The notes: generated from the sequence alone by a model not told the origin. A DNA stretch of 64,000 nucleotides from Trissonchulus latispiculum (GCA_030248195.1 JASAND010013610.1:1-64000); one strand, 5' to 3'; shown: positions 45,683 through 56,372, numbered from the stretch's first letter. Translations and numbers: made by a program.

Positions 45683-47191
45683 GAGTGTTTTGCAAAAATC
45701 AGCTAAAAATTGGTATTTTTGGCGTACGCGAAAAGTTCTTAACAATGCCAGGATTTAAGCTAAAAATAACCATTTTTACGAAAACATCTCTGGCGAAGCC
45801 GGAAAGTTTTTAAAAATTTGCCTATTTTTGGCAAAAATTTGGGCCCCCTAAAATCCCGGGATTAGTAAAAATCCTGGGAGGAGGCGATTTCGAGAGGGGA
45901 GGCATTTTCAGGGAAGGAAGGTCAATTCCGGGGACACCCGGTAAAAAAACCCTGGTTTCTGATTATCTCAAAGCTTGAATTTTATTATTCTACAAGCTTC
46001 AAATGCAAATTCTTTATTCTTCTGGTTTTCTAAATTGCTCACTGGTGTTCTTGCAATGGTGCAGTACTACACTCAACTGCAATAGTGCCCTGTCAGATAG
46101 ATTCAGACTTGCGTCTGAAGTTATTGCTTAAATCTTAAAAGATAAAATCAAACCAGGGTCCGAGTAATCCTATTTGATCTAAGCTTTCCAAGATCCAGCA
46201 GCTAAACGTGAGGTTTAAATGGATGGGACTTCAGTTTACAGAACCTTCAGTAAACTTAAACCTGACGTTAAACTGGAGGTAAAAGAGGAAGCAAGCACTA
46301 ATTGTTTTCTCCGCAGGCGTGTATTAGATTTATTCAAAGTATTCATTTTGAGGGTCAGTATATACACTGGCTAATGACAGATTAGTGGTGAAAAATTGAA
46401 GCAACCGTTTTTTCGTTAAAAAAGTAAATTTTAAGAGGGTATTAGCAAAATTACTGTGCTTACAACTTTAATCATTTCTTATTTTTTGTATCTGACGTCA
46501 AAAACAGCAATTAAACTGTCCTTTTTACCTTAAACACGACCTTAAACTTGGTTCATTTCATGCTTAAATTTCCAATAGGTGGTGATTAAATACGACAAAT
46601 TTCAAACTCAAGTTTAATTTAAACTTGACTGGTGCAAGTCCACTGATGACTATTAAACACGAGTTTAAATTCAAGTTTAGTTTAAAGAGGAGATAAACAT
46701 GACTGTGCAAGGCACCTTTAGTACTTACTAACATCGTTACCACACCCGAAAACACGGATGCGGAGACTGTAGTACTGATAGAAACACACCGACCACTCGG
46801 GAGTAGGGACAGACAAGATAATGCAACAAGATGCCCTTGGGGAGAGATTACTCTGCCACTTCTCCTCTTCTCCGGCGTAGATGTGAAACCTACCGAACAG
46901 GAGCTCAATTAAAGTCTAGTAAACTAGTAACTACCCTTTAGTTAAAGAACAGAACAACAATTCATTATAATAACACAAAGACACTAATTGTACTGAGTAC
47001 TGAGCAAAGGGAAATCAATAAACACAGAGAAGTATAGGCTGGTGAGAGAGAGTTAATGATAGCGACGGCATATTGCGAGACAGAACACAATTGTGACGTG
47101 GCATCCTGGATTGGGACGCGGTTTAATCAGTTTGACGTTATCTGGCAATCCTTGGTGTGGAACAAACATTTTTTTGCACCATTAAGCACAG

Positions 47192-47323
47192 TTTTTATAT
47201 CCACTTTCTTTGTTTTAGAAAGTTACGCTCTAGTTACTCTAACTTTTGGAAAGTATTTTATTTCTTTTAACGCCTTTAGGGCATCATCAATCACAAAACA
47301 CGTCTGGAAAGTGGATATAAAAA
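47192..47323 (+). promoter_or_regulatory. LTR promoter with mirrored TATA boxes
   Basis: TTTTTATATCCACTTTC (47192-47208) is the exact complement of GAAAGTGGATATAAAAA (47307-47323). The right half supplies the TATA box TATAAAAAG (47316-47324) for sense transcription, and the left half offers the same box on the other strand. This could be a two-way promoter or a regulatory hairpin. The 3' LTR has an identical copy. Confidence 0.6.
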
Positions 47324-47496
47324 GGGTGTGAAATACTGAGTGGAAGCTCAGTCGGGTGTTTGGAACGCTCCCATTAACTCCTTCTAACAGACTGCTGAAT
47401 ACTCAATACTACGCTGCAATACGAACTACCGGCTCGGTGTTTGATAACAATTGCTCCTTCCTGCCAGCAAACATATTAGTTGTCTGTTAACGAAAC

Positions 47497-47592
47497 GGCT
47501 TTCCCTCAGGGGAACAATTAATTTAAACAGCACAGCTTTTCCTCCGGGAAACCTTATATTGTACGCTTTTCCTCCGGGAAACTTAAAGTATA
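47497..47592 (+). repeat. three LTR hairpin motifs
   Basis: GGCTTTCCCTCAGGGGAAC (47497) and two copies of GCTTTTCCTCCGGGAAAC (47535, 47575), spaced 38-40 bp. Each can fold TTTCC/GGGAA. They lie downstream of the TATA box, so probably in the transcribed R/U5 part. Confidence 0.7.
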
Positions 47593-47623
47593 CTGTCTGC
47601 ATTGTATGCCGATACGCTTGACT

Positions 47624-47629
47624 AATAAA
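47624..47629 (+). terminator. LTR polyadenylation signal
   Basis: AATAAA about 300 bp after the TATA box. The copy in the 3' LTR would end the transcript. Confidence 0.55.
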
Positions 47630-47697
47630 CTGAGAAACTAAGACTGCTGATTTAAACCCGAGTTCCGCTCTTGCCGGCCTACCCGCTACGCTACATT

Positions 47698-47715
47698 TGG
47701 TGGCAGCGGTGGGAT
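47698..47715 (+). other. primer-binding site, tRNA-Leu type
   Basis: TGGTGGCAGCGGTGGGAT begins two bases after the 5' LTR. It is the complement of ATCCCACCGCTGCCACCA, which I recall as the 3' end of animal tRNA-Leu (AAG/TAG type) including CCA. The match is 18 of 18 by that recollection. Confidence 0.8.
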
Positions 47716-47737
47716 GTTCCGTTGGTAAACGTGCTGC

Positions 47738-50700
47738 ATGCAACGGACCCCACCTCCGAAAAGGAAGACTACAGCCGCCTCAGTTCAGCCTAGTGTTTCA
47801 ACAGTGGCATCAGCCAGCCAGCCAGATCCTAGTTCATCGGATCCGAAGAATCCAGGGCACTCAACTCCTACAACGTCCCAGCCATTGGCATCTGCCTCAA
47901 CGACAAAATCCAGAAAGGATAAAGATAGCCCTCCTGAAACTCGCCTGTTAAGTGCCGAAGAAATACAAAATCATCTACGAACGCAAGCCTATCAAATCCA
48001 ACAGGATAGGACGAACATTCAATCTCTCAGCCAAAGTCTCTCCAGTTTGGAATCGCGCCTGGCTGATATTAATTCTGGCCTTGATCAGAGGCTACAAACA
48101 GTTGGAAGTGACTTACGGAAGGTTCAGTCCGACCTTAGCATTTTTGACCCGAATTTCTTTTTGCAGCTACAGCAGACCAATCCAGTGGTACAACTAGACG
48201 TCTTGAGGCAAACAGTTGATCAGCTCGCGAATCCGTCTCATCCTCCTAATCTTCCCATCATGCTTGGAGGAAACTTCTCGTTGCCAAAGGAAGTTATTCC
48301 CTTGTTTTACGGCAAACCGGGAGAATCGATCAAGGACTGGTTTGCCAATTTTGATTTTGTCGCAGAAGCCCAAAACTATGATGCTGCCCTCAAAGCTAAA
48401 CTTGTCCCAGTTTTTATGCAGAAGCAAGCCCGAAAGAAATACGAGGAGCTGGATCAAGCCGTGAAAACCGACTATGATCAGCTTAAACCTGAGCTAATCA
48501 AGAAGCTGGAAAGGAAAGAGGCCGAAATGTTGGCTAGTCTTAGTCTAGCCTCTCGTCAGCAAAAACCCAATGAAGCCATCGCCGACTTCGCTTGGCATAT
48601 TCAGCAGCTGGCTGACGAGGGATACCCAGATATGACCTCGGATGCCAAGGACATCCTCGTCTTCCGGAGTTTTCTGCAAAATCTTAACCCCTACTATAAG
48701 CGTGCGCTGCTGCCACTAAATCCTGCTAACTTTCAGGATGCTGTTCAGAAAGCTCAACAATTGGAAGCCCTCGAAGCCCTTCATCCTCAACTTCAGTACC
48801 CAGTCGCTCCGCAGGGTCCCTATCTAAATGAAGTACCACGGCCAGCTCTTGTGAATGCTGTAACCGGGTTGGTTTCAAGTGATGGCAACTCTGGCCTCCC
48901 TGCTGCAGCCGTGCTGACTCCCTCTCCCAGTATCTCCAGCCTACATAAAATGGTTGAACAGCTGCAGGAGCAGATGGCACAGCTGTCTCGTCAAGTGTCA
49001 GCACAACGGGTCGATCAGTCTCGCCGGAGTAACGGTAATGGGTTGGGCCAACGACGAGATCAGGGTCCCCGACAATTCACTACAGATTCCCGCCCGATTT
49101 GTCAGTATTGTGGACGACCAGGTCATTATGCTGCTGCCTGTAGACAAAGACAGGCTCAAGTCAATGAAATACAGACGGCCCGCAATAACGGAGGAAATCG
49201 GAGCTTTGATGGACCCCGGAATGGTAACTCTCGACCTGGGATTTTGCGAGTAGCTCCACCTGGGAATCAAGGCCAAGTTCCGATGCGACGCAGGGTGAAT
49301 TTGATCACAGGACCATCCCTGCGTACCCAACCGTCAGCGATGTGTAGTCCCTGGAGTGAAGAGCAGGAACGACTGCTCGCCGAACTCCAGCGTGAACGGG
49401 AAACGAATCAGGTTTTGATCGAACAGAATCAGAGGCTAGTGGCTCAGGTTACTGAGGACGTCCCGACCTCTTTGATTCATGGATCTTGTGCTGGAATCAG
49501 TACCTCTGCCGCAGCTAGCAATGGGTGGACAATGATGCCTGATCCTCCAAAGAGATGTGGTACCTCAAATCTGTCAACTTTCTGGAGCCTCCTGTTCTTT
49601 TCATTGTTTATGGGCGCATTTTTCAGTACTGTGCAAGCGGAAAACGTGCTCATTGCCCCGGAGCATCCGATGCTCTGTCTCTCTGACGAAGGAAAAACGT
49701 TTTGGAAGCTACCCGAACCACACCAGTGTGCGGTGGCCTTCACAGATCCCGAGTCTCAGCCTTTGGCCACGGATGTGCTGCTATATAAACGGAATTATGT
49801 TCAGTATAAGTCGAAAGCTTATAAATGCACCAAAGTTAAACAAGAAAAAGAAGTCATGACCTATTTCTTTGGTGATCACCACAAGGAGTACGATAAAAAG
49901 ATCAACATTCGGGTTGATGCCGATGAGTGCTACAGTATGAAAGAATGGCATAAATGCACGGAAGGACCGCTGGTAAAAATGGGTGACCTCTATGAGACTA
50001 ACAAAATCTTGGAATGGTGGTACCCTGGTGGAGGAATAAACTGTTGCTATTATAAGCACTTTGAAGTCACGAACTGTTTTCTGCATGAAGCATATGTCTA
50101 TAAGCGGCATCATGCACAGCAGATGGAAAGCACCGCTGGTGACGTTAGCCACTGCGAATACTCTTCTGGAGCCTGTCAACTAAAGGATGGGACATATCTC
50201 CTCTGGGATGTCAACCAAGATGAAGATTGCGAGTTCCTCCCATGGAAACCGTTGCCAGGACACCAATGGGATGAAAACTGGATATCAGAAGATGGTAATT
50301 TGGCGTTAACTTTTCGCAATGGTTGGATTGCTAGGGATTGCGAAGGCAAGGATCTTCACGTCAGCGACCAAGGTATCCCTTTCAGAATCCTAGGCCAGCG
50401 GCTCTATTGGCTTCATCGAGCTAAAGTGTCCCGACACAAACGACAAGCTGAAGAGCAGGAGGATGAAGTACGCCCCGCTTCTGCAAATCCGGTCATTGAC
50501 GAAGCTGCATTGCAGAGATACTTAGCGAAAGCCGATAAACCAATTCTGCGAAGCTGGGCTGAACGGAATGGCATTGTGACAACGGATATCTTGGCCTCAT
50601 CCTTGCAAGCTGTTACCCTGAAGGAGAGTTATCATATAAAATTTGCATTTTCACACGCGCTGGGTGCCGTCTGTAAAATGGCAACGAATACGTTAGAGAT

Positions 50701-53700
50701 ATTAAAGGCAGACTTATTGGCCAATCCAACTCTTACCGTCAGAGCAATTTTGCAGCGACCAAACGTATATGCAAGGGCTGGTGGCATGGCAGTCGAGGTG
50801 TGGCCTTGTCAACCCTTGGAACCAGGAAATTATTGGCTAGCCCCGATGAACGGCACTTGTACTAAGGAAATACCAATAAAGTTTCGTTACCACGGAAAGG
50901 AACATCTCGGATACATGGATGTAGTGACCAACATTGTACAAACTCATGGTCTGCCTGCCGAATGCAGCCATAGCCAGGAGATTCCGTTTCGACTCCAGAA
51001 TAAAACCTTATTGTATAAACCGGATGGGACTTATACGGAGATGAGAGATATTCCGGAGTTGCGCATATTCGACTGGAATTATACATCATCATGGACCTTT
51101 GAGCCCACAATCTTTCACCAGATTGTGATGTACAACTGGTCCGACTTACAGACCCAGATAACCCTGAACGAACTACTGGGTGAGCTTGACTATCAGCGGA
51201 AAGTCCTTGACTCTCTTGGCATGAAGGTTACCCAAAATTTCTCAACTGGACTGGGGGCAAAGAACTTTGTTGCCAACATAATGGACCAGGGCTATTTTGG
51301 GTTTCTATACGGTCTCTCCCTCAACTGGTTCCAGATTTGGACGTTCCTTTGCTGCTTCTACATCACTCTTGGTTTCCTTCTGGCCCATTGCTTTCCAAAT
51401 GGAGTCGAGGTGGCGGGAATGCTAAATGTTTCCCGTTTATGGACACCATTTCGTAACTACGTCACGAGTCTTAACCAACGGTGGCAACAAGCAAAACTCC
51501 GGTCGGGTCGATCGATTAGACACTCTCGCCCAAATACACCAGGAACTATGACAGTTGATCCTGAGTCAGGTCACATCAGCATGGATGATCCTGCAGATTC
51601 CGCTACCCTGGACAGACTGCTTCATGAAGATGCTGCAAGTTACACGTCTGAGGTCACAACCAAGAAACCTAAGCTCAAGCAAGCAGACATCCCCATGATT
51701 AACTTGGCAACATTGCCAAGAGAGCCACCTGCTACGTTTTCGGGTAGGCTGGAAGCAATACCAGAAAGTTCCGAACACCCCTTCAGTACTTTCAGGGTAC
51801 CGCCTCCTCCTCCTCCTCCAGCTAGAGCAACCGCGGCGCCCCGAGCAAAAAGACCGTCACAACCAGAAGAAACAGTACTCTCGACAGGAATCAATGCCAT
51901 CTCTAGTGGTGGACCTCCACTTGCAGCTCTCACTAACTTGGCGCTACAAATTGAGAACTTACCCGTTCATGGTCTACTGGATACTGGAAGTGAGCTTACC
52001 ATCATTCACAAGGACTTGCTCAATCAACTTCCCCCAGCAGTTGGAAATACTCTCACTGTGAAACCAATTACAGCTACATCAGTAACTGGTCAGAAATTGC
52101 CTATCATTGGATCGGTCAAGGCGACTATCCATTTGGGACGAACTAGCTTCGAACAAGAGCTATATGTGACGACGTCGATGACACATTCCATGATCCTTGG
52201 TCTTGATCTGTTACGCAGATTTAAGACAGTCGAAGTGGATTTTATCAGACGGAAGGTGAAACTGGGTGATCAACATCTACGATTGATACGAGAGAAGGGG
52301 ATACCAGAGCTAATGGTACTTGAAAACCTCACAATTCCACCTCGATGTGAAATGATGATCCCTTGTACGTATCTGAGAAATGGCTTTGATGGCTCAGGCA
52401 TCTTTGAACCTCAGGCAGAACACTTGGCCAAATTGAATCTATATGCTGCGAGAGCCATATTGCCTTCCATTGCACATGGCTCAACTGTTGCCGTCAAAGT
52501 TCTGAACCCAACGCACCGTCCTGCTAGTTTACGTGCCAATACGGTACTTGGAACCGTGGAAGAATATCAAGAAATAAGCCATACAAGAGCACCCTATCAA
52601 GTCAATAGCTTAGTGCCCAAAGAGTTATCTCCGAGAGTAACCAATGCTAGCTGGATTGAAACACAATTGGATTTGACAAAAGCTAATCTATCCCCTGAAC
52701 AGAAGAAACAGTTGATTGATGTACTTCTTGAGTTCTCAGATTGTTTTGTTGACCCGGATGGTACGCTCGGTCGAACCGATTGGGTAGAACACAAAATTGA
52801 TACTGGTGATGCACGTCCTATCAAACAGCAACCCTACCGAATACCAGTTGCTCAGAGACAAGTAGTCAAGGAACATATCGAAAAAATGCTGAGCCAAGGT
52901 GTGATTCGGCCCAGTTATAGTCCATGGTCGTCACCTATTGTGCTGGTAACAAAGAAAGATGGCACTCTTCGTTTCTGCGTGGATTATCGAAAACTGAATG
53001 CCATCACAAAAAAGGACGTTTTTCCTCTCAAACGGATTGATGAAATCCTGGATGCTCTGGGAAGCGCCAGATACTTTACTACCTTGGATATGGCTAGTGG
53101 TTATTGGCAAATTAAGATGGCAGATGAAGACGCCGACAAGACTGCTTTCACCACCTTATATGGTTTGTATGAATTTACAGTCATGCCATTTGGGTTGTGT
53201 AACGCCCCGGCAACTTTTCAACGTCTGGTTGACATAGTCCTTTCTGGCCTCCAATGGCACAATTGTCTCGCCTACATTGATGACATCGTGGTGTTCTCAC
53301 CTACCTTTGACCAACATTTGATTGACTTAGGTATGGTTTTTAACCGCCTAAGAGAAGCTGATCTGGTCCTTAAGCTCAGCAAATGCACCTTTTGTCAGGA
53401 AAAGATTATCTTTTTGGGTCATCAAATCTCTTGTAAAGGTATCGAACCTAATCCTGAAAAAACTGCTGCTATCCGAAATTACCCCAGGCCTAAAACGGTT
53501 ACTGAGGTCCGAGCTTTCATTGGTCTATGCTCCTACTATCGCAGATTTATTGAAGGATTCGCCACCATTGCGAATGATCTCCATCAACTGACAAGGAAAA
53601 ATGTTCCATTCAACTGGACAGAAGGCTGTGAGACTGCCTTCAATACACTGAAAGAAAAGTTGACCAGCGAACCCACTCTTATTTACCCTGACTTCGATCA

Positions 53701-55621
53701 ACCCTTCATCGTTACTACGGATGCCAGCGATATTGGAGTGGGTGCAGTTTTGAGCCAAGAGCACGACGATGGAGAGCACCCCGTTGCCTTTGCTTCGCGC
53801 CTTCTAACAGATTCCGAACGGAATTACTATCCTACTGAAAAGGAGTGTCTTGCCATGATTTATGCAGTAAAGACCTTTCGTCATTACTTGTACGGACATC
53901 GTTTCACGTTGATTACAGATCATGCAGCCCTATGCTGGCTACTGACAGTAAAAACTCCCTCTGGTCGCCTGGCTAGATGGGCAATGGACATGCGATCGTA
54001 CAATTTCGACGTGAAACATAAACCTGGAAAAAGCAATAAAGTTGCTGACCCGCTGTCCCGATACCTGTCTATACCAACCGCTGAAGATGATTGCGAAACT
54101 TCAGTGAAGGAAGTCTATGCTAATGGTAATGAACCCCCACAGTCCTATACTGTCAGTGCACTTATCTGTGAAGAGAGTGACGCAGAACTTCAAGAAATAA
54201 GGGAAGAACAGAAAGTCGACCCTGATTTCAAGGATTTAATTGCCTATTTGAAAGATAATACAATTCCGCAGGATCCAAGACGAGCAGCTGAGGTAATTTT
54301 TGCATCCCCTCGTTACGATCTCCGAGATGGTACCCTTATCCACCTTTATCCCAAAATAGCACCGCGTGGTGTGCTGTTCGAACAGTTGGCAATCCCTCAG
54401 AAGCGAAGACTTCCTTTGCTTCAAGCTTACCATGATCAACCCATGGGAGCGCATCTTGGCTATCGGAAAACCTATTTGAAACTTTTGGAGAGATATTTCT
54501 GGCCTACCATGCACGCTGATGTAAAGAAATATTGTGAAACTTGCCATGGCTGCCAAGCACGTAAGACGCCCGTGAAGAAGGCAAAAGCACCAATGGTGTC
54601 CATTCCGGTTGGAGGACCGTTTGAATGCGTAGGAGTGGACATTCTTGGTCCATTTCCGCTCTCGCAGTCAGGAATGAAATATGTTATCGTTTTTATGGAC
54701 TATTTCACGAAGTATCCGGAATGTGCTGCGATCCCAGACCAAACGGCGGAGACCGTTGCTAAAATTTTTGTCACGGATATCCTATGCCGTCATGGTGCAC
54801 CGAGACGACTTCTGTCTGATCGAGGTGCAAATTTCATGTCAGATTTACTGGCCGAAGTACTAGCTTTGTGTGGAACCTTCAAAGTTTCAACATCACCCTA
54901 TCACCCACAATGTGATGGGATGGTGGAACGATTCAATCGGACACTTCAAGCAATGTTAACCACGTACGTCAACACTGGTAACACTGATTGGGATGTTTAT
55001 CTCCCATTAGTGCTGTTCGCCTTTCGAAGTGCCGAACATGAAAGCACCAGAATGTCTCCCTTCAACATGGTGTACGGCAGAACTCCATTACTGCCGATAG
55101 ACGCGGCATTTGCCTTCTCTGAGGTAAATTACAACGACGAGCCGACGTATGTGGAGGAGCTAACCTCTCAACTTCGAGCCATCTGGAGCATTGCTGCAGA
55201 TCAAATCCAGATTGCTCAAGATAAACAAAAGCATTTGTACGATCGATCAGCACTTGAACCTTTGTGGAAGGTCGGTGACAAGGTGCTGTTGAAGTTTCCG
55301 AAGCGAAAGAAACTAGCTCTACCATGGGAAGGACCATATGAAATTACGCATGTGAATTTACCGAATGTTACTATCCTACCATCTCAAGGGACGAGGAACC
55401 GGAAATACCAGGTGGTTCACAGTAATCGGTTGAAGGCATACCGTCAACCTTTCATTCCATCGGGTTCTGAAGTAAAAGAGTATGCCGAAGCTATTCCTGA
55501 ACCAGCTGCACATTTACCTACCAGCGATCACACAGTTAACGAACAAGCTGCTGGATCTTTTCATGCACGACGATACCCACAACGGCAACGTCGCCCTCCT
55601 GCTCGGTATCGGTTGTCCTAA
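47738..55621 (+). CDS. Gag / glycoprotein-like / Pol polyprotein of the LTR element
   Basis: One uninterrupted frame of 2627 residues. Gag: coiled coil about 74-130, capsid-like domain about 185-350, CCHC zinc knuckle C455-C458-H463-C468. Glycoprotein-like module: signal-like hydrophobic stretch 614-634 ending VQA, many Cys, dibasic site RHKR 899-902, five N-glycosylation sequons (N1038, N1088, N1114, N1133, N1167), membrane anchor about 1197-1222, then a polar tail with PPPPPPP near 1356. Pol: aspartic protease DTGS 1415-1418, reverse transcriptase about 1702-1880 with YIDD 1846-1849, RNase H (D1995), integrase zinc motif H2232/H2239/C2266/C2269, catalytic D2301-D2361-E2397 (D-x59-D-x35-E), GPY/F-like motif at 2530. 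RT and IN are of Ty3/gypsy type. With the two hydrophobic passes, Gag and Pol would both face the cytosol and 635-1196 the lumen. An env-type module is normally 3' of pol, so this order is unusual. The ATG is the first in frame after the primer site. Confidence 0.95.
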   Translation: MQRTPPPKRKTTAASVQPSVSTVASASQPDPSSSDPKNPGHSTPTTSQPLASASTTKSRKDKDSPPETRLLSAEEIQNHLRTQAYQIQQDRTNIQSLSQSLSSLESRLADINSGLDQRLQTVGSDLRKVQSDLSIFDPNFFLQLQQTNPVVQLDVLRQTVDQLANPSHPPNLPIMLGGNFSLPKEVIPLFYGKPGESIKDWFANFDFVAEAQNYDAALKAKLVPVFMQKQARKKYEELDQAVKTDYDQLKPELIKKLERKEAEMLASLSLASRQQKPNEAIADFAWHIQQLADEGYPDMTSDAKDILVFRSFLQNLNPYYKRALLPLNPANFQDAVQKAQQLEALEALHPQLQYPVAPQGPYLNEVPRPALVNAVTGLVSSDGNSGLPAAAVLTPSPSISSLHKMVEQLQEQMAQLSRQVSAQRVDQSRRSNGNGLGQRRDQGPRQFTTDSRPICQYCGRPGHYAAACRQRQAQVNEIQTARNNGGNRSFDGPRNGNSRPGILRVAPPGNQGQVPMRRRVNLITGPSLRTQPSAMCSPWSEEQERLLAELQRERETNQVLIEQNQRLVAQVTEDVPTSLIHGSCAGISTSAAASNGWTMMPDPPKRCGTSNLSTFWSLLFFSLFMGAFFSTVQAENVLIAPEHPMLCLSDEGKTFWKLPEPHQCAVAFTDPESQPLATDVLLYKRNYVQYKSKAYKCTKVKQEKEVMTYFFGDHHKEYDKKINIRVDADECYSMKEWHKCTEGPLVKMGDLYETNKILEWWYPGGGINCCYYKHFEVTNCFLHEAYVYKRHHAQQMESTAGDVSHCEYSSGACQLKDGTYLLWDVNQDEDCEFLPWKPLPGHQWDENWISEDGNLALTFRNGWIARDCEGKDLHVSDQGIPFRILGQRLYWLHRAKVSRHKRQAEEQEDEVRPASANPVIDEAALQRYLAKADKPILRSWAERNGIVTTDILASSLQAVTLKESYHIKFAFSHALGAVCKMATNTLEILKADLLANPTLTVRAILQRPNVYARAGGMAVEVWPCQPLEPGNYWLAPMNGTCTKEIPIKFRYHGKEHLGYMDVVTNIVQTHGLPAECSHSQEIPFRLQNKTLLYKPDGTYTEMRDIPELRIFDWNYTSSWTFEPTIFHQIVMYNWSDLQTQITLNELLGELDYQRKVLDSLGMKVTQNFSTGLGAKNFVANIMDQGYFGFLYGLSLNWFQIWTFLCCFYITLGFLLAHCFPNGVEVAGMLNVSRLWTPFRNYVTSLNQRWQQAKLRSGRSIRHSRPNTPGTMTVDPESGHISMDDPADSATLDRLLHEDAASYTSEVTTKKPKLKQADIPMINLATLPREPPATFSGRLEAIPESSEHPFSTFRVPPPPPPPARATAAPRAKRPSQPEETVLSTGINAISSGGPPLAALTNLALQIENLPVHGLLDTGSELTIIHKDLLNQLPPAVGNTLTVKPITATSVTGQKLPIIGSVKATIHLGRTSFEQELYVTTSMTHSMILGLDLLRRFKTVEVDFIRRKVKLGDQHLRLIREKGIPELMVLENLTIPPRCEMMIPCTYLRNGFDGSGIFEPQAEHLAKLNLYAARAILPSIAHGSTVAVKVLNPTHRPASLRANTVLGTVEEYQEISHTRAPYQVNSLVPKELSPRVTNASWIETQLDLTKANLSPEQKKQLIDVLLEFSDCFVDPDGTLGRTDWVEHKIDTGDARPIKQQPYRIPVAQRQVVKEHIEKMLSQGVIRPSYSPWSSPIVLVTKKDGTLRFCVDYRKLNAITKKDVFPLKRIDEILDALGSARYFTTLDMASGYWQIKMADEDADKTAFTTLYGLYEFTVMPFGLCNAPATFQRLVDIVLSGLQWHNCLAYIDDIVVFSPTFDQHLIDLGMVFNRLREADLVLKLSKCTFCQEKIIFLGHQISCKGIEPNPEKTAAIRNYPRPKTVTEVRAFIGLCSYYRRFIEGFATIANDLHQLTRKNVPFNWTEGCETAFNTLKEKLTSEPTLIYPDFDQPFIVTTDASDIGVGAVLSQEHDDGEHPVAFASRLLTDSERNYYPTEKECLAMIYAVKTFRHYLYGHRFTLITDHAALCWLLTVKTPSGRLARWAMDMRSYNFDVKHKPGKSNKVADPLSRYLSIPTAEDDCETSVKEVYANGNEPPQSYTVSALICEESDAELQEIREEQKVDPDFKDLIAYLKDNTIPQDPRRAAEVIFASPRYDLRDGTLIHLYPKIAPRGVLFEQLAIPQKRRLPLLQAYHDQPMGAHLGYRKTYLKLLERYFWPTMHADVKKYCETCHGCQARKTPVKKAKAPMVSIPVGGPFECVGVDILGPFPLSQSGMKYVIVFMDYFTKYPECAAIPDQTAETVAKIFVTDILCRHGAPRRLLSDRGANFMSDLLAEVLALCGTFKVSTSPYHPQCDGMVERFNRTLQAMLTTYVNTGNTDWDVYLPLVLFAFRSAEHESTRMSPFNMVYGRTPLLPIDAAFAFSEVNYNDEPTYVEELTSQLRAIWSIAADQIQIAQDKQKHLYDRSALEPLWKVGDKVLLKFPKRKKLALPWEGPYEITHVNLPNVTILPSQGTRNRKYQVVHSNRLKAYRQPFIPSGSEVKEYAEAIPEPAAHLPTSDHTVNEQAAGSFHARRYPQRQRRPPARYRLS

Positions 55622-55894
55622 TCAACTTATTCTGCCACTGTTTACCAATTTCTTCAAATTTGCTGCTGTATATATTGCTTGCCGATGTACAATCCCAACA
55701 ATTGCTACCTTCAATTCATTTCTAACATTCTTAGCACACTAGTTTTCCGAACTACGATTTCAAATTCAGAGTAATTAATGAGCCATTATTCGTAACAGCA
55801 AAGCCCAGTTTTTCTGAAGAAGCGAAGAATTGAATAGAATGTTCGTTGTAATTTTACACTGTTAAATTACAGCAGTCGGTTTTGAAGCGTTCAA

Positions 55895-56203
55895 ATGTCG
55901 CAAGAACATATTTGTCCTTTTACTGCAAGTTGTCCTGATGCCGTCTTCGCCAGTACTACTCCTTTAATTACGCATCTACTGGAGCGCCATCTGGATGGCG
56001 AAGCACCGATTGCTCATAATGTCCAATTGCCCTGCCATCTCTGTCCCTATTCTAGCCGTTTTGCCATTTTAGTAGCCTTGCATTACGTCTCTATGCATAA
56101 CCCCAATATCCCCATTTGTCAATTTTGCAATCGAGGCCACCTTGCTCCCGGTCTTTGCAAAAAATGCGAAATTAAATTCTGGATTTCAGTGGCTGGCGAT
56201 TGA
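55895..56203 (+). CDS. small Cys/His zinc-finger-like ORF of the LTR element
   Basis: 102 residues starting at ATG 55895, 270 bp after the polyprotein stop. It has Cys/His groups in C2H2-like spacing (HICPFTASC...HLLERH; CHLCPY...H..SMH) and then CQFC-x8-C-x2-C. It may bind nucleic acid or be the first exon of the larger downstream ORF, which is also Cys-rich. No known retroelement protein is recognised. It lies in the region between pol and the 3' LTR. Confidence 0.55.
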   Translation: MSQEHICPFTASCPDAVFASTTPLITHLLERHLDGEAPIAHNVQLPCHLCPYSSRFAILVALHYVSMHNPNIPICQFCNRGHLAPGLCKKCEIKFWISVAGD

Positions 56204-56372
56204 CATCTATCTTACACGCCGAACCACCTAACTATTTGTCATTTGTTTTCTTTTAACCCAATTTAAGTCGTGCCCAAGCCACGTTTTCCAGGGCGTTACT
56301 GTTTGTGTTGATGGCCGACTGACATATATTTCTTTAACTTTGCTACTGAACCAAATTCTTTTTTCGCTATAA

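Larger units (their letters stand above)
47092..47695 (+). repeat. 5' LTR
   Basis: 604 bp, TGTGACG...GCTACA. Line-by-line comparison with 58312-58915 shows no difference. It contains TATAAAAAG (47316), AATAAA (47624) and three copies of a TTTCC-TC-GGGAA hairpin motif. Confidence 0.97.

Noticed and set aside
47056..47743. Frames inside the LTRs (also 58189-58918)
   Set aside because: Identical in both LTRs because the LTRs are identical. They contain promoter and polyadenylation signals, not a gene.
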